Assembly (NCBI GenBank): GCA_038229415.1
Contig: JBBROM010000004.1
Span: 1 to 64,000 of the forward strand
Direction: 5' to 3'
DNA from: JANXUR01 sp038229415
Lineage (GTDB): Bacteria > Acidobacteriota > Terriglobia > Terriglobales > Acidobacteriaceae
Length of the DNA stretch: 64,000 bases
Below, in pieces: positions 25,208 through 33,649 of this stretch. Made by a program: the position numbers and the translations under genes. Under the pieces are notes generated by a model, which was not told the DNA's origin, made no database searches, and worked only from the letters and a program-made list of their open reading frames with translations. Every line of letters begins with the position of its first letter. Within the stretch, counting starts at the first letter, position 1.

Positions 25208-26275
25208 CTATTTCTGTAGCTGCTCCGGCAAATGGGTGGGACGCCGCCAACTGGGCTCCTTGTTCATGGAGGCCATGGTGAAGCGGCGCAGCGCATGAAT
25301 GGCACGGCCATACGTCTGCACCGCGGCCGAGGACAACAGCGAGCCCGGCGGCTGATTCATGAACGGCATAAATTTGTCCGGAAAGCCGGGCATAGTGCAG
25401 CCGATGCAGATGCCGCCAACATTGGGGCACCCGCCGATGCCACTCATCCAGCCACGCTTGCCCACGTTGCATTGCACCACCGGGCCCCAGCATCCGAGTT
25501 TGACGATGCATTGTGGTGCCCCATATTCCGCCGCAAATTGCGCCTGCTCATAATAGCCGCCGCGATCACAGCCTTCATGCACCGTCGCACCGAACAGCCA
25601 AGTCGGCCGTAACGCTTCGTCCAAGGGAATCATCGGTGCCCGCCCTGAGGCCATGTGCAGCAGATACAGCAGTGATTCCATCATGTTGTCGGGCTGCACC
25701 GGACACCCCGGAATGCAAATAATCGGAATGCCAGCCTCCGACTTCCACTTCCAACCGAGGTAGTCAGGCAACCCCATGCAGCCGGTAGGATTGCCCTCCA
25801 TGGCGTGAATGCCACCGTACGTCGAGCAAGTTCCTGCAGCCACCACGGCCCACGCCTTGGGGGCCAAACGATCTATCCAATCACAACTGAGAATGGGCTG
25901 ACCGGTAACGCGGTCGGTTCCGAATGCCGCCCAATAGCCCGCAGCCTTATTGTGCTCGTTGGGAATCGAACCCTCGACCACCAGAATGAACGGGCGGGAG
26001 CGGCCCTCCGCGGCGGCGTGGAAGAACTCCATAAACTCTTCGCCGTTTTCAGAGGAAAGAAAAGCGTTATGCAACCGCACTTTGGGAATCCACGGCAAGG
26101 CGCCGAGCACGACGTCTTCAATGCTGGGCTGGGTGGCAGCGGTCATGGAGATGGTGTCGCCATCGCATCCCAGCCCGGCTGTGAACCAAAGGATGTCAAT
26201 CTCTGGGATCGGCAGTGTGGCTCCAGCCGCAGTCGTAGTCACCGTGCCGTTATTTCCGCTAACCGCATCTCCCAT
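25208..26275 (-). CDS. Second [NiFe]-hydrogenase small subunit without its own large subunit
   Basis: A 355-aa paralogue of hhyS with every cluster motif kept: GCDGDT (Cys37, Asp40), AAGTCSTYGG, PGCPVQPDN, HEGCDRGGYYE, CIVKLGCWGPVVQCN and GGCPNVGGICIGCTMPGFPD. It differs in the N-terminal 25 residues, in several surface loops and in a short C-terminus (THLPEQLQK against a longer tail in hhyS). There is no signal peptide. No large-subunit gene is adjacent; the next genes are a kinase and a regulator, then hhyS-hhyL. It could be an alternative partner of HhyL, a sensory partner for the kinase, or a recent duplicate. ATG 26275 is the likely start; the frame extends to 26356. A good promoter lies at 26365-26393. 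Confidence 0.93.
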   Translation of the reverse strand: MGDAVSGNNGTVTTTAAGATLPIPEIDILWFTAGLGCDGDTISMTAATQPSIEDVVLGALPWIPKVRLHNAFLSSENGEEFMEFFHAAAEGRSRPFILVVEGSIPNEHNKAAGYWAAFGTDRVTGQPILSCDWIDRLAPKAWAVVAAGTCSTYGGIHAMEGNPTGCMGLPDYLGWKWKSEAGIPIICIPGCPVQPDNMMESLLYLLHMASGRAPMIPLDEALRPTWLFGATVHEGCDRGGYYEQAQFAAEYGAPQCIVKLGCWGPVVQCNVGKRGWMSGIGGCPNVGGICIGCTMPGFPDKFMPFMNQPPGSLLSSAAVQTYGRAIHALRRFTMASMNKEPSWRRPTHLPEQLQK

Positions 26276-26364
26276 TTTCGCATCTCGCCCTCTGCGATTC
26301 GCTGCCTGGTTCGCCCGATGCCTTGACCGCCCTAATCGAAGTTCGCAGCACTGCACCCGGCCTC

Positions 26365-26393
26365 ACATTACAAGAGGCGGATGGCGGTGTCAA
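26365..26393 (-). promoter_or_regulatory. Sigma70-type promoter of the second small-subunit/kinase/regulator unit
   Basis: On the minus strand a perfect TTGACA (26393-26388) and TAATGT (26370-26365) are separated by 17 bp. This puts the start site near 26358, about 80 nt before the ATG at 26275. Confidence 0.6.
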
Positions 26394-26446
26394 TTAGGCG
26401 TGATGACAAGGCAGGATGAGAAGCGAAGTTCCAGCTGTTGAAAAGG

Positions 26447-26499
26447 TTGTTCGGGAGAGAGGATTTAAACCTCCGACCCTCTGATCCCGAAACCAGATT
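26447..26499 (-). pseudogene. Decayed 3' half of a tRNA-Pro(CGG)-like gene
   Basis: Read on the minus strand, an anticodon-arm-like segment TCTGGTTTCGGGATCAGA is followed by GGGTCGGAGG, then TTTAAATCCTCTCTCCCGA. This parallels the 3' half of bacterial tRNA-Pro (CGG anticodon in TTCGGGA, T-arm GGAGG/CCTCT). It cannot be functional: the anticodon loop has an extra base, the invariant T-loop C is T, and the 5' half and CCA end are absent. Such fragments are often left at integration sites. Confidence 0.5.
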
Positions 26500-26822
26500 C
26501 AAGGCGCCTTTGAAATCGATTGATCTGTGTATTTTCCAAGACAGGCGGCCTTGATGACCTTTAGCGCCGCAGCGCGCCGGGGACTATCCTGCTCCGCTTC
26601 GTGTACCGCTCCCATGCCGCCTTCGCCCAACAGCCGCAACACGCGATAGGCGCCGATGGCCGAGGGCCCCGGACGCGCCGCAAAGCCGCAGACGGGGCCA
26701 GCTTCGGAAATAGTCTGCGACAGATCGCTCGGATCGGCGGAATTGGCGTCAGTGGACATGAGTCGCTTCAACGACAGAGCTACACGCCGGGCCCCGCTCT
26801 CCTGAGTGAGCAGCAGCGGCAT
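26499..26822 (-). pseudogene. Truncated N-terminus of a PknB-like Ser/Thr kinase gene
   Basis: The frame contains the kinase start IGAYRVLRLLGEGGMGAVHE (Gly-rich ATP loop) and AALKVIKAA, which should contain the catalytic Lys. Similarity then stops, and the remaining 13 residues (CLGKYTDQSISKAP) run into the tRNA-Pro-like remnant, where the frame ends. About 90% of a normal kinase is missing, including the catalytic loop. The start could be 26822 or 26759. This is a break point, with the kinase body lost on the side facing the hydrogenase locus. Confidence 0.65.
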
Positions 26823-26873
26823 AGGCTTGCGTATGTTCGCCGATGCATTCCTTTCGGTTTGCGAGGAAAGTCG

Positions 26874-27209
26874 CTAGCAATCACGTTCTCCACCCAAGCG
26901 CACGCGAATCCTCTGTGCGAAGGTCAATGCTCTCTCGTGAGGCGATTCGTGCTGGCTGACATAATTGATCTTGTAGCAGTGGCGACAAGCGAAGATGGCC
27001 CACGTGGCAACCCAGCGGGGCATCGAAACCAAACTCCGACTCCGCGATAGTTGCACCGAGCTGCAGGGCGCATGATCGCTTCTTAGACGAAGTAATGATG
27101 ACGGCAGAGGACTTAGTGGTTCGAGCCAACCGACTGGCCGTTTTGCAGCAGATATTGCAAGACTTTTCCACGATTGCGGATTTTTCCGAGGTGGTGGTAG
27201 AAGGTACAA
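26874..27209 (-). pseudogene. Fragment of a Cys-rich 'CRHCY' hypothetical protein
   Basis: The C-terminal third of this frame reads FACRHCYKINYVSQHESPHE, then RALTFAQRIRVRLGGERDC. This follows the pattern of a widespread bacterial hypothetical protein (CRHCYGLAYxSQRE...RAxRxAQKIRxRLGG) often found near mobile elements. The N-terminal part of the frame is unlike that family, so the gene seems to have lost its first half and its tail. With the kinase and tRNA fragments it forms a 0.8-kb debris zone. Confidence 0.45.
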
Positions 27210-27229
27210 GTTTGGACAAAAAGCTCTAG
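27095..27229 (+). CDS. Possible 44-aa small protein, doubtful
   Basis: An ORF beginning MMTAEDLVVRANRLAVLQQI and continuing LQDFSTIADFSEVVVEGTSL has a plausible amphipathic helix but no good ribosome binding site. It overlaps the debris on the other strand. It could be a C-terminal remnant or chance. The remainder of the 1.06-kb stretch 26276-27338 holds the promoter and the three fragments listed separately. Confidence 0.2.
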   Translation: MMTAEDLVVRANRLAVLQQILQDFSTIADFSEVVVEGTSLDKKL

Positions 27230-27338
27230 CGTATTGGTTCCTACAGGCTTATCATCAATCCCGCCGCCCGGCACTGTATGGGTGGCACGACCCTGCCCAA
27301 GCGGTGGTCGCCGATAGCCAGCGAGAGGAACCTAGTTT

Positions 27339-30098
27339 ATGCGCACTCATACTTCCGCAATAGCAGTAACTCCAGCTTCCGCTTCTAATTTAACCTCTAA
27401 GACAAATGCTACTCCAACTAAATATGTTTACTTCTTCGGTGGCGGACATGCCGAAGGCAATGGCAAGATGAAAGATGTTCTGGGTGGCAAGGGTGCCGGT
27501 CTGGCGGAGATGACCAACGCTGGGCTGCCCGTGCCTCCGGGATTCACCATTCAAACAGAAGCGTGCCGGGAATGGATGCGCACTGGCAAAGCGTCGCCGC
27601 TAATTCGCGAACAGACATTTGCTGCGTTGGAGCGGCTGGAAAAGCTCACAGGTCAGCAGTTGGGCAAAGGCGATAATCCGCTGCTGGTCAGCGTGCGGTC
27701 TGGGGCAAAGTTTTCCATGCCTGGCATGATGGATACGATCTTGAACTTGGGTTTGAATGACGAGAGCGTAAAGGCATTGGCGCGGCAAACCAGCAGTGAA
27801 CGCTTCGCCTACGACTCTTACCGGCGGTTAATTCAGATGTTTGGCCACGTTGTAATGGATGTTCCCAAGCATGCGTTTGACGAAGTATTTGAGGCTGAAA
27901 AAAAGCGCAGTAAGGCAAAGCACGATACAGACTTGGATGCCAAGGCTCTCAAGGCTGTGGTGCAGAGTTACAAAAAGATTGTGAAGAGTCATACGAAACG
28001 TGATTTTCCGCAGAATCCCGTGGAGCAACTCACCATGGCTGCGAATGCTGTGTTCCTCTCCTGGCAGAATGAACGGGCTAAATCCTATCGCCGACTTAGT
28101 AACATCTCGCACGACATCGGCACGGCAGTGAACGTGCAGGCAATGGTGTTCGGAAACCTGGGCGACACTAGCGGTACTGGGGTTGGTTTTACGCGGAACC
28201 CGGCAACGGGGAACAAGGAGTTTTATGGCGAATTTCTGCTGAACGCGCAGGGTGAGGATGTAGTAGCAGGCGTACGAACGCCAGTGCCGATCTCGCAGTT
28301 ACAGTCGGTGATGCCCGGTGTTTACGATCAACTACGCGACATTACCACGCGACTGGAACAGCACTATCGCGATGTACAGGACTTTGAGTTCACTATTCAG
28401 GCTGGCAAGTTATTTATGCTGCAAACCCGCAATGGCAAGCGCACGGGCCGGGCGGCGGTGCGCATCGCATTGCAAATGGTGGAAGAGGGCCTGATTACAA
28501 AGGAAGAAGCAATTTTCAGGGTGGAACCGAATCAGCTATATGACTTTCTGGTTCCACAACTGGATGAGACGTCTGGCACAGTTGAGGTACTTACTATCGG
28601 CTTGCCTGCATCGCCGGGTGCAGCTGTAGGTCGAATTGTTTTCACTGCTGAGGCTGCGGTGGAGAAAGCTGGGTTGCGCCGTGAAAATCCGGTGATTCTG
28701 GTGCGTGCAGAAACTACGCCCGAAGATATCGAAGGCATGGTTACAGCGGTGGGCATTCTTACTTCGCGCGGCGGCATGACGAGCCATGCGGCCGTAGTGA
28801 CGCGCGGCATGGGTAAGTGCTGCGTGGCGGGTGCGGGCGAACTTCGCGTGGATGAAAAGACGAAGACCCTGAAGGTAAAGGGACTGACCTTCCATGAAGG
28901 CGACTGGATATCTCTCGATGGTTCGACCGGTCGCGTCATCAACGGCAAGCTGAATCTAGTTGCCGCTTCGCCGGACAATCCTGAGTTGAAAAAGATCATG
29001 CAGTGGGTGGATCCCCACCGGCGGATGCGAGTTCGCGCCAATGCGGATATTCCGCGCGATGCGTTGCAAGCGCGTACGTTTGGCGCGGAGGGCATTGGTC
29101 TCTGTCGAACTGAACATATGTTTTTTGCGGAAGATCGCATTGCGCATATGCGGGCCATGATTATGGCGACGACCGAAAAAGAACGCCGCGCCGCGCTGAA
29201 GAAGTTGTTGCCCATGCAGCGCGCAGACTTCCTGGGCATCTTCCGCGCCATGGACGGATTTCCGGTGACAATTCGCACGCTCGACCCTCCGCTGCACGAA
29301 TTTCTGCCACGGCGCGAAGAGCTAATGGTGCAGATTGCTGTGCTGGAAGCGACGAAGCCGCGTTCGCCGAAGCTGAGGGATTTGCGAGTCGTGTTGCAAC
29401 GCGTGGAGCAGTTACATGAGTTTAATCCGATGCTGGGGCATCGGGGCTGTAGGCTGGGCATCACTTATCCGGAAATCACGGAGACGCAGGCGCGCGCGAT
29501 TTTTGAAGCGGCGGTGCGAGCCGCGAAAGAAGGCTTCAAAGTACATCCGGAGATCATGATTCCGCTGACTACTTCACTTAAGGAGTACCACCACCAGGCG
29601 GCAATTGTGCGTCGAGTGGCGGAAGAGGTTTTCGCCGAGAAGGGTGCTCGGGTGGAATATCTCGTCGGCACCATGATCGAGTTGCCACGCGCATGCCTGA
29701 TGGCGAGCGAGATTGCGCAAGAGGCAGAGTTCTTCAGCTTCGGCACCAATGACCTGACGCAAACTACGTTTGGTTTTTCGCGTGACGACGTAAACAAGAT
29801 TTTGCCTGCGTATATTTCTGGCGGAATCCTGAAGCAGGATCCGTTCGAGGTGCTGGATCGCGAAGGTGTGGGCCAGCTCGTTCGCATGGCAACTGAACGC
29901 GGCAAGGCGACGCGGCCCGACCTGAAGGTCGGCATCTGCGGAGAGCATGGCGGTGAGCCGCAGTCGGTGGAGTTCTGCCATCAGGCTGGCCTCGACTATG
30001 TTTCGTGCTCGCCGTTTCGTGTGCTGACGGCGCGTCTGGCGGCAGCGCAAGCCGCAGCCAGCGAAAGGATGAAGGGCGAAGGCGGAGGAACGACGTAG
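27339..30098 (+). CDS. ppdK: Pyruvate, phosphate dikinase
   Basis: A 919-aa enzyme that interconverts pyruvate + ATP + Pi with phosphoenolpyruvate + AMP + PPi. The nucleotide-binding domain starts at KYVYFFGGGHAEGNGKMKDV with LGGKGAGLAEMTNAGLPVPP and later FGNLGDTSGTGVGFTRNPAT. The phosphohistidine swivel domain has GGMTSHAAVVTRGMGK (His near 485). The C-terminal PEP/pyruvate barrel has EGIGLCRTEHMFF, FFSFGTNDLTQTTFGFSRDD, GICGEHGGEP and the acid/base Cys in DYVSCSPFR (near 889). It is about 40 residues longer than typical, mostly from a Thr/Ser/Ala-rich N-terminal extension. It is a single gene in its own direction. Confidence 0.97.
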   Translation: MRTHTSAIAVTPASASNLTSKTNATPTKYVYFFGGGHAEGNGKMKDVLGGKGAGLAEMTNAGLPVPPGFTIQTEACREWMRTGKASPLIREQTFAALERLEKLTGQQLGKGDNPLLVSVRSGAKFSMPGMMDTILNLGLNDESVKALARQTSSERFAYDSYRRLIQMFGHVVMDVPKHAFDEVFEAEKKRSKAKHDTDLDAKALKAVVQSYKKIVKSHTKRDFPQNPVEQLTMAANAVFLSWQNERAKSYRRLSNISHDIGTAVNVQAMVFGNLGDTSGTGVGFTRNPATGNKEFYGEFLLNAQGEDVVAGVRTPVPISQLQSVMPGVYDQLRDITTRLEQHYRDVQDFEFTIQAGKLFMLQTRNGKRTGRAAVRIALQMVEEGLITKEEAIFRVEPNQLYDFLVPQLDETSGTVEVLTIGLPASPGAAVGRIVFTAEAAVEKAGLRRENPVILVRAETTPEDIEGMVTAVGILTSRGGMTSHAAVVTRGMGKCCVAGAGELRVDEKTKTLKVKGLTFHEGDWISLDGSTGRVINGKLNLVAASPDNPELKKIMQWVDPHRRMRVRANADIPRDALQARTFGAEGIGLCRTEHMFFAEDRIAHMRAMIMATTEKERRAALKKLLPMQRADFLGIFRAMDGFPVTIRTLDPPLHEFLPRREELMVQIAVLEATKPRSPKLRDLRVVLQRVEQLHEFNPMLGHRGCRLGITYPEITETQARAIFEAAVRAAKEGFKVHPEIMIPLTTSLKEYHHQAAIVRRVAEEVFAEKGARVEYLVGTMIELPRACLMASEIAQEAEFFSFGTNDLTQTTFGFSRDDVNKILPAYISGGILKQDPFEVLDREGVGQLVRMATERGKATRPDLKVGICGEHGGEPQSVEFCHQAGLDYVSCSPFRVLTARLAAAQAAASERMKGEGGGTT

Positions 30099-30656
30099 AC
30101 TTGGTGTGAGAGTGCCTGCTCCATGGAGATGGCACGTGTGCACAGCGGGTTCGGTCCCCGCACGGCGGGCAGTACGTGGGCAATTCAAGGGCATATCCAG
30201 TTTTCGCTGCAGTTTGTGTATTAGGGGGGCGGAGCTTCACGGCAGCTGATGGATTCGGGCCGTGGAGGATCACGGCAGCATTGCCGATGACCCGGCTCCA
30301 TTCAGAATCCCGGCCACCTGCTTGGGCAAGCTGTCGAGCGGCTCAGCCAAGACTGCGGTTTCACCGACAGGTTTTTGGGCGGCGGGACGGGCGATGAAGC
30401 TTCTGGGTCCCAACGGAAACCTTTGATTGGTGCATTATCCACACTGGACATCCAAACTAGGAGTATATGGTGGTCGGCTCTGGCCTGCGTCAGGGGAACT
30501 TCTCCCAGCGGCACGCCTCTGACTGCCAGCTGACTACCAAGTGTCTTCATCTCGCAAGTCACTCGCAACCGAACGCAGGGGACAACGCAGGGACAAAGAT
30601 GCAAGATCGTCACCGACAGCCACAGAATCCAGGAAGACGGCGGATCGCGGGAACCT
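30099..30656. other. 558-bp intergenic stretch
   Basis: No convincing gene, RNA or terminator is seen. Short open frames here have no ribosome binding site or recognisable sequence. The final 200 bp presumably carry the promoter of the exoprotein gene at 30657. Confidence 0.5.
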
Positions 30657-33548
30657 ATGAATTTTTATTGCGGAATTGGCACTCCTTCTGAAAACTGTAA
30701 GACCGTAATGTTTTTCAAGAGCGGCCGTTTCTCGGAGGCTTCGCTGGCGCCTGCGGTGTGCCATGTTTCGGCGTCCGCTGTTGCAGTGCTGCGACTTCCG
30801 GAAACGATAAAGGCGAGTCTATGCGCAGGCACAACATCCGCCTTCGCAATCAGGGCTCTTCTCGTGTTTCTGGTTGCGCTGTGTTCCCTTGCGAGTCACG
30901 CCCAGCGGGACGTCGCGAATCCGAATAGCGGCCCTGCAGGCGTGGCAAGCGGAGCGTCTTCGGGCACCACAACGATTGCGACCTTGACATCCATCGCCGT
31001 CACGCCAGCCAACACCGTAATTGCCAAAGGTTTGACGCAGCAGTTCACCGCAACTGGAACCTATAGTGACGGCAGCACGCAGAACATTACGAACAATGTT
31101 ACTTGGGTTTCGGGCGACACTGCGTATTTCACGATCAACGCGACGGGCTTGGCGACAACTCTGACCACCGGCACTACGACACTGACCGCTACCCAGAGCA
31201 CAATCAGCGGCACGACCAACGTGACTGTTACCTTCCGAGGTCTGGTTTCGATCGCCGTCACCCCAGCAAACCCGAGTGTGGCCAAGGGCGCGGCCGAGCA
31301 ATTCACAGCGACCGGCACTTACACCGACGGTACAATGCAAAATATCTCCGGTTCGTCCTCTTGGGCCTCGTCCAACACCTTGGTGACCACGGTGAGCACA
31401 AGCGGTTTGGCATCCACTAGTGCCCAGGGTGCGGCAACGATTACGTCATCGCAAGGAACCATAAGCGGGAGCACAACGCTCACGGTGAAGGCAGCAACCT
31501 TGTCATCCATTAGTGTGACGCCGCTGAATCCGACGATCGTCATCGGCAGTACACAGCAGTTTGGGGCGACCGGTATTTTCACAGACGGAACGACGCAGAA
31601 CTTGACCAACACTGCCACCTGGACGTCGTCCGCCACCAAGGTCTCTACCATTGCATCCGGTGGGCTGGCGACAGCCAAGACTGCCGGGGCAAGCACGATC
31701 AAGGCCACCTCCGGCACAATCCGTGGAACCACCACATTGACAGTGGTCGCGGCGGGCACGGTCACCGTAACGCTTACGCCGGCCAATGCCTCAGTGACGA
31801 CGAGCCAGACGCAGCAGTTCACAGCCACGGTAATGGGTGCGAGTACTTCGTCCGTGACGTGGTCGGTGGATGGTGTCGCAAGTGGCAATTCGATGACCGG
31901 CACCATCAGTTCCAATGGGCGATATACTCCGCCGGCCGTCTCTGGGACACATGTGGTAACCGCGACCAGTCAGGCCAACCCCGCGGTGAGCGCGTCGTCG
32001 AATATGTTTACTACCACCTACCCAGGGATGTTTGTTTACAAGAACGATTTGTTGCGAACTGGCCAAAACCTGAATGAGCCGGGTCTGAACACGACCAGCG
32101 TCAACAAGAATACCTTTGGCAAGCTGTTCTCCTGCGCTGTGGATGGGCCGATCTACGGCCAGCCGCTGTACTACGCCAACTTGAGCATCGCGGGCGGCTT
32201 TCACAATGTGGTCTTCGTTGTCACCATGAACGATTCTGCCTATGCTTTCGATGCGGATAACACAACTTGCCAGATTCTGTGGCAGCATAACTACTTGCAA
32301 AGTGCAGAGTTGCCCCTGCCGATTACAGATGTTGACCCTTCCTGCGGCGAAATCCCACAGATCAACATCGGCATTCTGGGGACCCCGGTGATTGACACCA
32401 CCTCGGGCAAGATGTACTTCATCACGGCTACCAAGGATATCTCGGTTCCAACCGCACCCACATATCATCACCGGATTTATGCAGTTGATGTACTCACGGG
32501 CAACACACTGGCCGGACCTACAGAGGTTGCGGCAACCGTGGCTGGAGCGGGGGAAGGCAGCTTATACGGCCAGATTACCTTCAACCCCATGATGCAGAAG
32601 TCGCGAACCGCGCTCACCTTGGTGAATGGGGTGGTATACGCGGGATTTGGTGGTAACTGCGACACCCATCCCTACCACGGCTGGCTGTTCGGATTTGACG
32701 CCAACACGGTCGCAATGACGAACGTAATGTCCCTCTCAGCGAATGGTGAGGGGAATGGGGTATGGATGGGCGGCGGCGGCCTCTCGGTGGACGCGAACGG
32801 GAACATGTTCATGGTGAGCGGCGATGGTACGTTTGACGGCAGCAGCGGAGGTTCGGATTGGGGCGACTCCTTCTTGCGGCTGCAACCGTTCAACGGCAGC
32901 TTCAATATTCTGGATTACTTCACGCCCTCTAATCAGGCGTCGCTGAACATCGGCAACAATGATCTCGGATCTTCCGGTCTGTTGCTGCTGCCCGACCAGC
33001 CCGGCACCTACCCACACTTGGCCGTCAGTGGCGGCAAGGATGCCGTGCTGCATCTGGTGAATCGGGATCAGATGGGTGGCTATAATCCTGGTTTTGACAA
33101 CAACCTGCAGGATACGGTCCTGACGCAGAAGTTGAAGATGACTCCCAGTTACTGGAACGGTTACGTTTATATAGGCGCGCGGACAGATAACCTGCGGCAG
33201 TATCAGATTACGCTCAGCGGCACCGGGCAAGCGTCGCTCACGCAGGTTCAGGTGAGCGCGGCGACCCCAGGGTACCCGGGGACGGCACCTTCCATCGCAG
33301 CAGCTTCGCCGACGGCGATTTCGGGAGTGGCATTCTTCCTGAACAACGGCAACTTCACCAACAGCGTCGCGTACCTCTATGCTGTGGATGCCAGCAACAT
33401 CTCCAAGCAATTGTGGGTATCAAGTCAGGCCGCGAATAATCGCGACCAGTTGCACAACGCCGTAAAGTTCACCATCCCAACGATAGCGAACGGCAAAGTC
33501 TACATTGGCACGCAGGGCTTCCTCGACGTCTTCGGGCTGCTGCCGTGA
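30657..33548 (+). CDS. Secreted protein with bacterial Ig-like repeats and a PQQ-like beta-propeller
   Basis: A frame of up to 963 aa. A hydrophobic export segment (AFAIRALLVFLVALCSLASH, about residues 60-80) implies secretion. The true start may be inside the first 60 codons, because the signal peptide would otherwise be unusually far in. Four Ig-like modules follow: three Big_2-type (LTSIAVTPANTVIAKGLTQQ, LVSIAVTPANPSVAKGAAEQ, LSSISVTPLNPTIVIGSTQQ) and a diverged fourth (VTVTLTPANASVTTSQTQQF). From about residue 455 the rest is a WD/PQQ-type beta-propeller (YKNDLLRTGQNLNEPGLNTT, VVFVVTMNDSAYAFDADNTT, KVYIGTQGFLDVFGLLP). It is probably a surface or extracellular protein; ligand unknown. Confidence 0.85.
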   Translation: MNFYCGIGTPSENCKTVMFFKSGRFSEASLAPAVCHVSASAVAVLRLPETIKASLCAGTTSAFAIRALLVFLVALCSLASHAQRDVANPNSGPAGVASGASSGTTTIATLTSIAVTPANTVIAKGLTQQFTATGTYSDGSTQNITNNVTWVSGDTAYFTINATGLATTLTTGTTTLTATQSTISGTTNVTVTFRGLVSIAVTPANPSVAKGAAEQFTATGTYTDGTMQNISGSSSWASSNTLVTTVSTSGLASTSAQGAATITSSQGTISGSTTLTVKAATLSSISVTPLNPTIVIGSTQQFGATGIFTDGTTQNLTNTATWTSSATKVSTIASGGLATAKTAGASTIKATSGTIRGTTTLTVVAAGTVTVTLTPANASVTTSQTQQFTATVMGASTSSVTWSVDGVASGNSMTGTISSNGRYTPPAVSGTHVVTATSQANPAVSASSNMFTTTYPGMFVYKNDLLRTGQNLNEPGLNTTSVNKNTFGKLFSCAVDGPIYGQPLYYANLSIAGGFHNVVFVVTMNDSAYAFDADNTTCQILWQHNYLQSAELPLPITDVDPSCGEIPQINIGILGTPVIDTTSGKMYFITATKDISVPTAPTYHHRIYAVDVLTGNTLAGPTEVAATVAGAGEGSLYGQITFNPMMQKSRTALTLVNGVVYAGFGGNCDTHPYHGWLFGFDANTVAMTNVMSLSANGEGNGVWMGGGGLSVDANGNMFMVSGDGTFDGSSGGSDWGDSFLRLQPFNGSFNILDYFTPSNQASLNIGNNDLGSSGLLLLPDQPGTYPHLAVSGGKDAVLHLVNRDQMGGYNPGFDNNLQDTVLTQKLKMTPSYWNGYVYIGARTDNLRQYQITLSGTGQASLTQVQVSAATPGYPGTAPSIAAASPTAISGVAFFLNNGNFTNSVAYLYAVDASNISKQLWVSSQAANNRDQLHNAVKFTIPTIANGKVYIGTQGFLDVFGLLP

Positions 33549-33649
33549 CGAGGACTTTGGGAGAGGCTCGGGGCGAGAGTTCTTAACAGGAGCGCTGGAA
33601 AGAATCGCTCACGAGGACTCAAAGCCGACGGCATCTCTTTCTTGGTTGT

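Noticed and set aside
28532..29464. 310-aa open frame on the minus strand
   Set aside because: Antisense to ppdK with Ser/Arg/Met-rich low-complexity translation.
31000..31990. DNA-level tandem repeats in the Ig-like region
   Set aside because: The modules are protein-level repeats with diverged codons, not recent tandem duplications.
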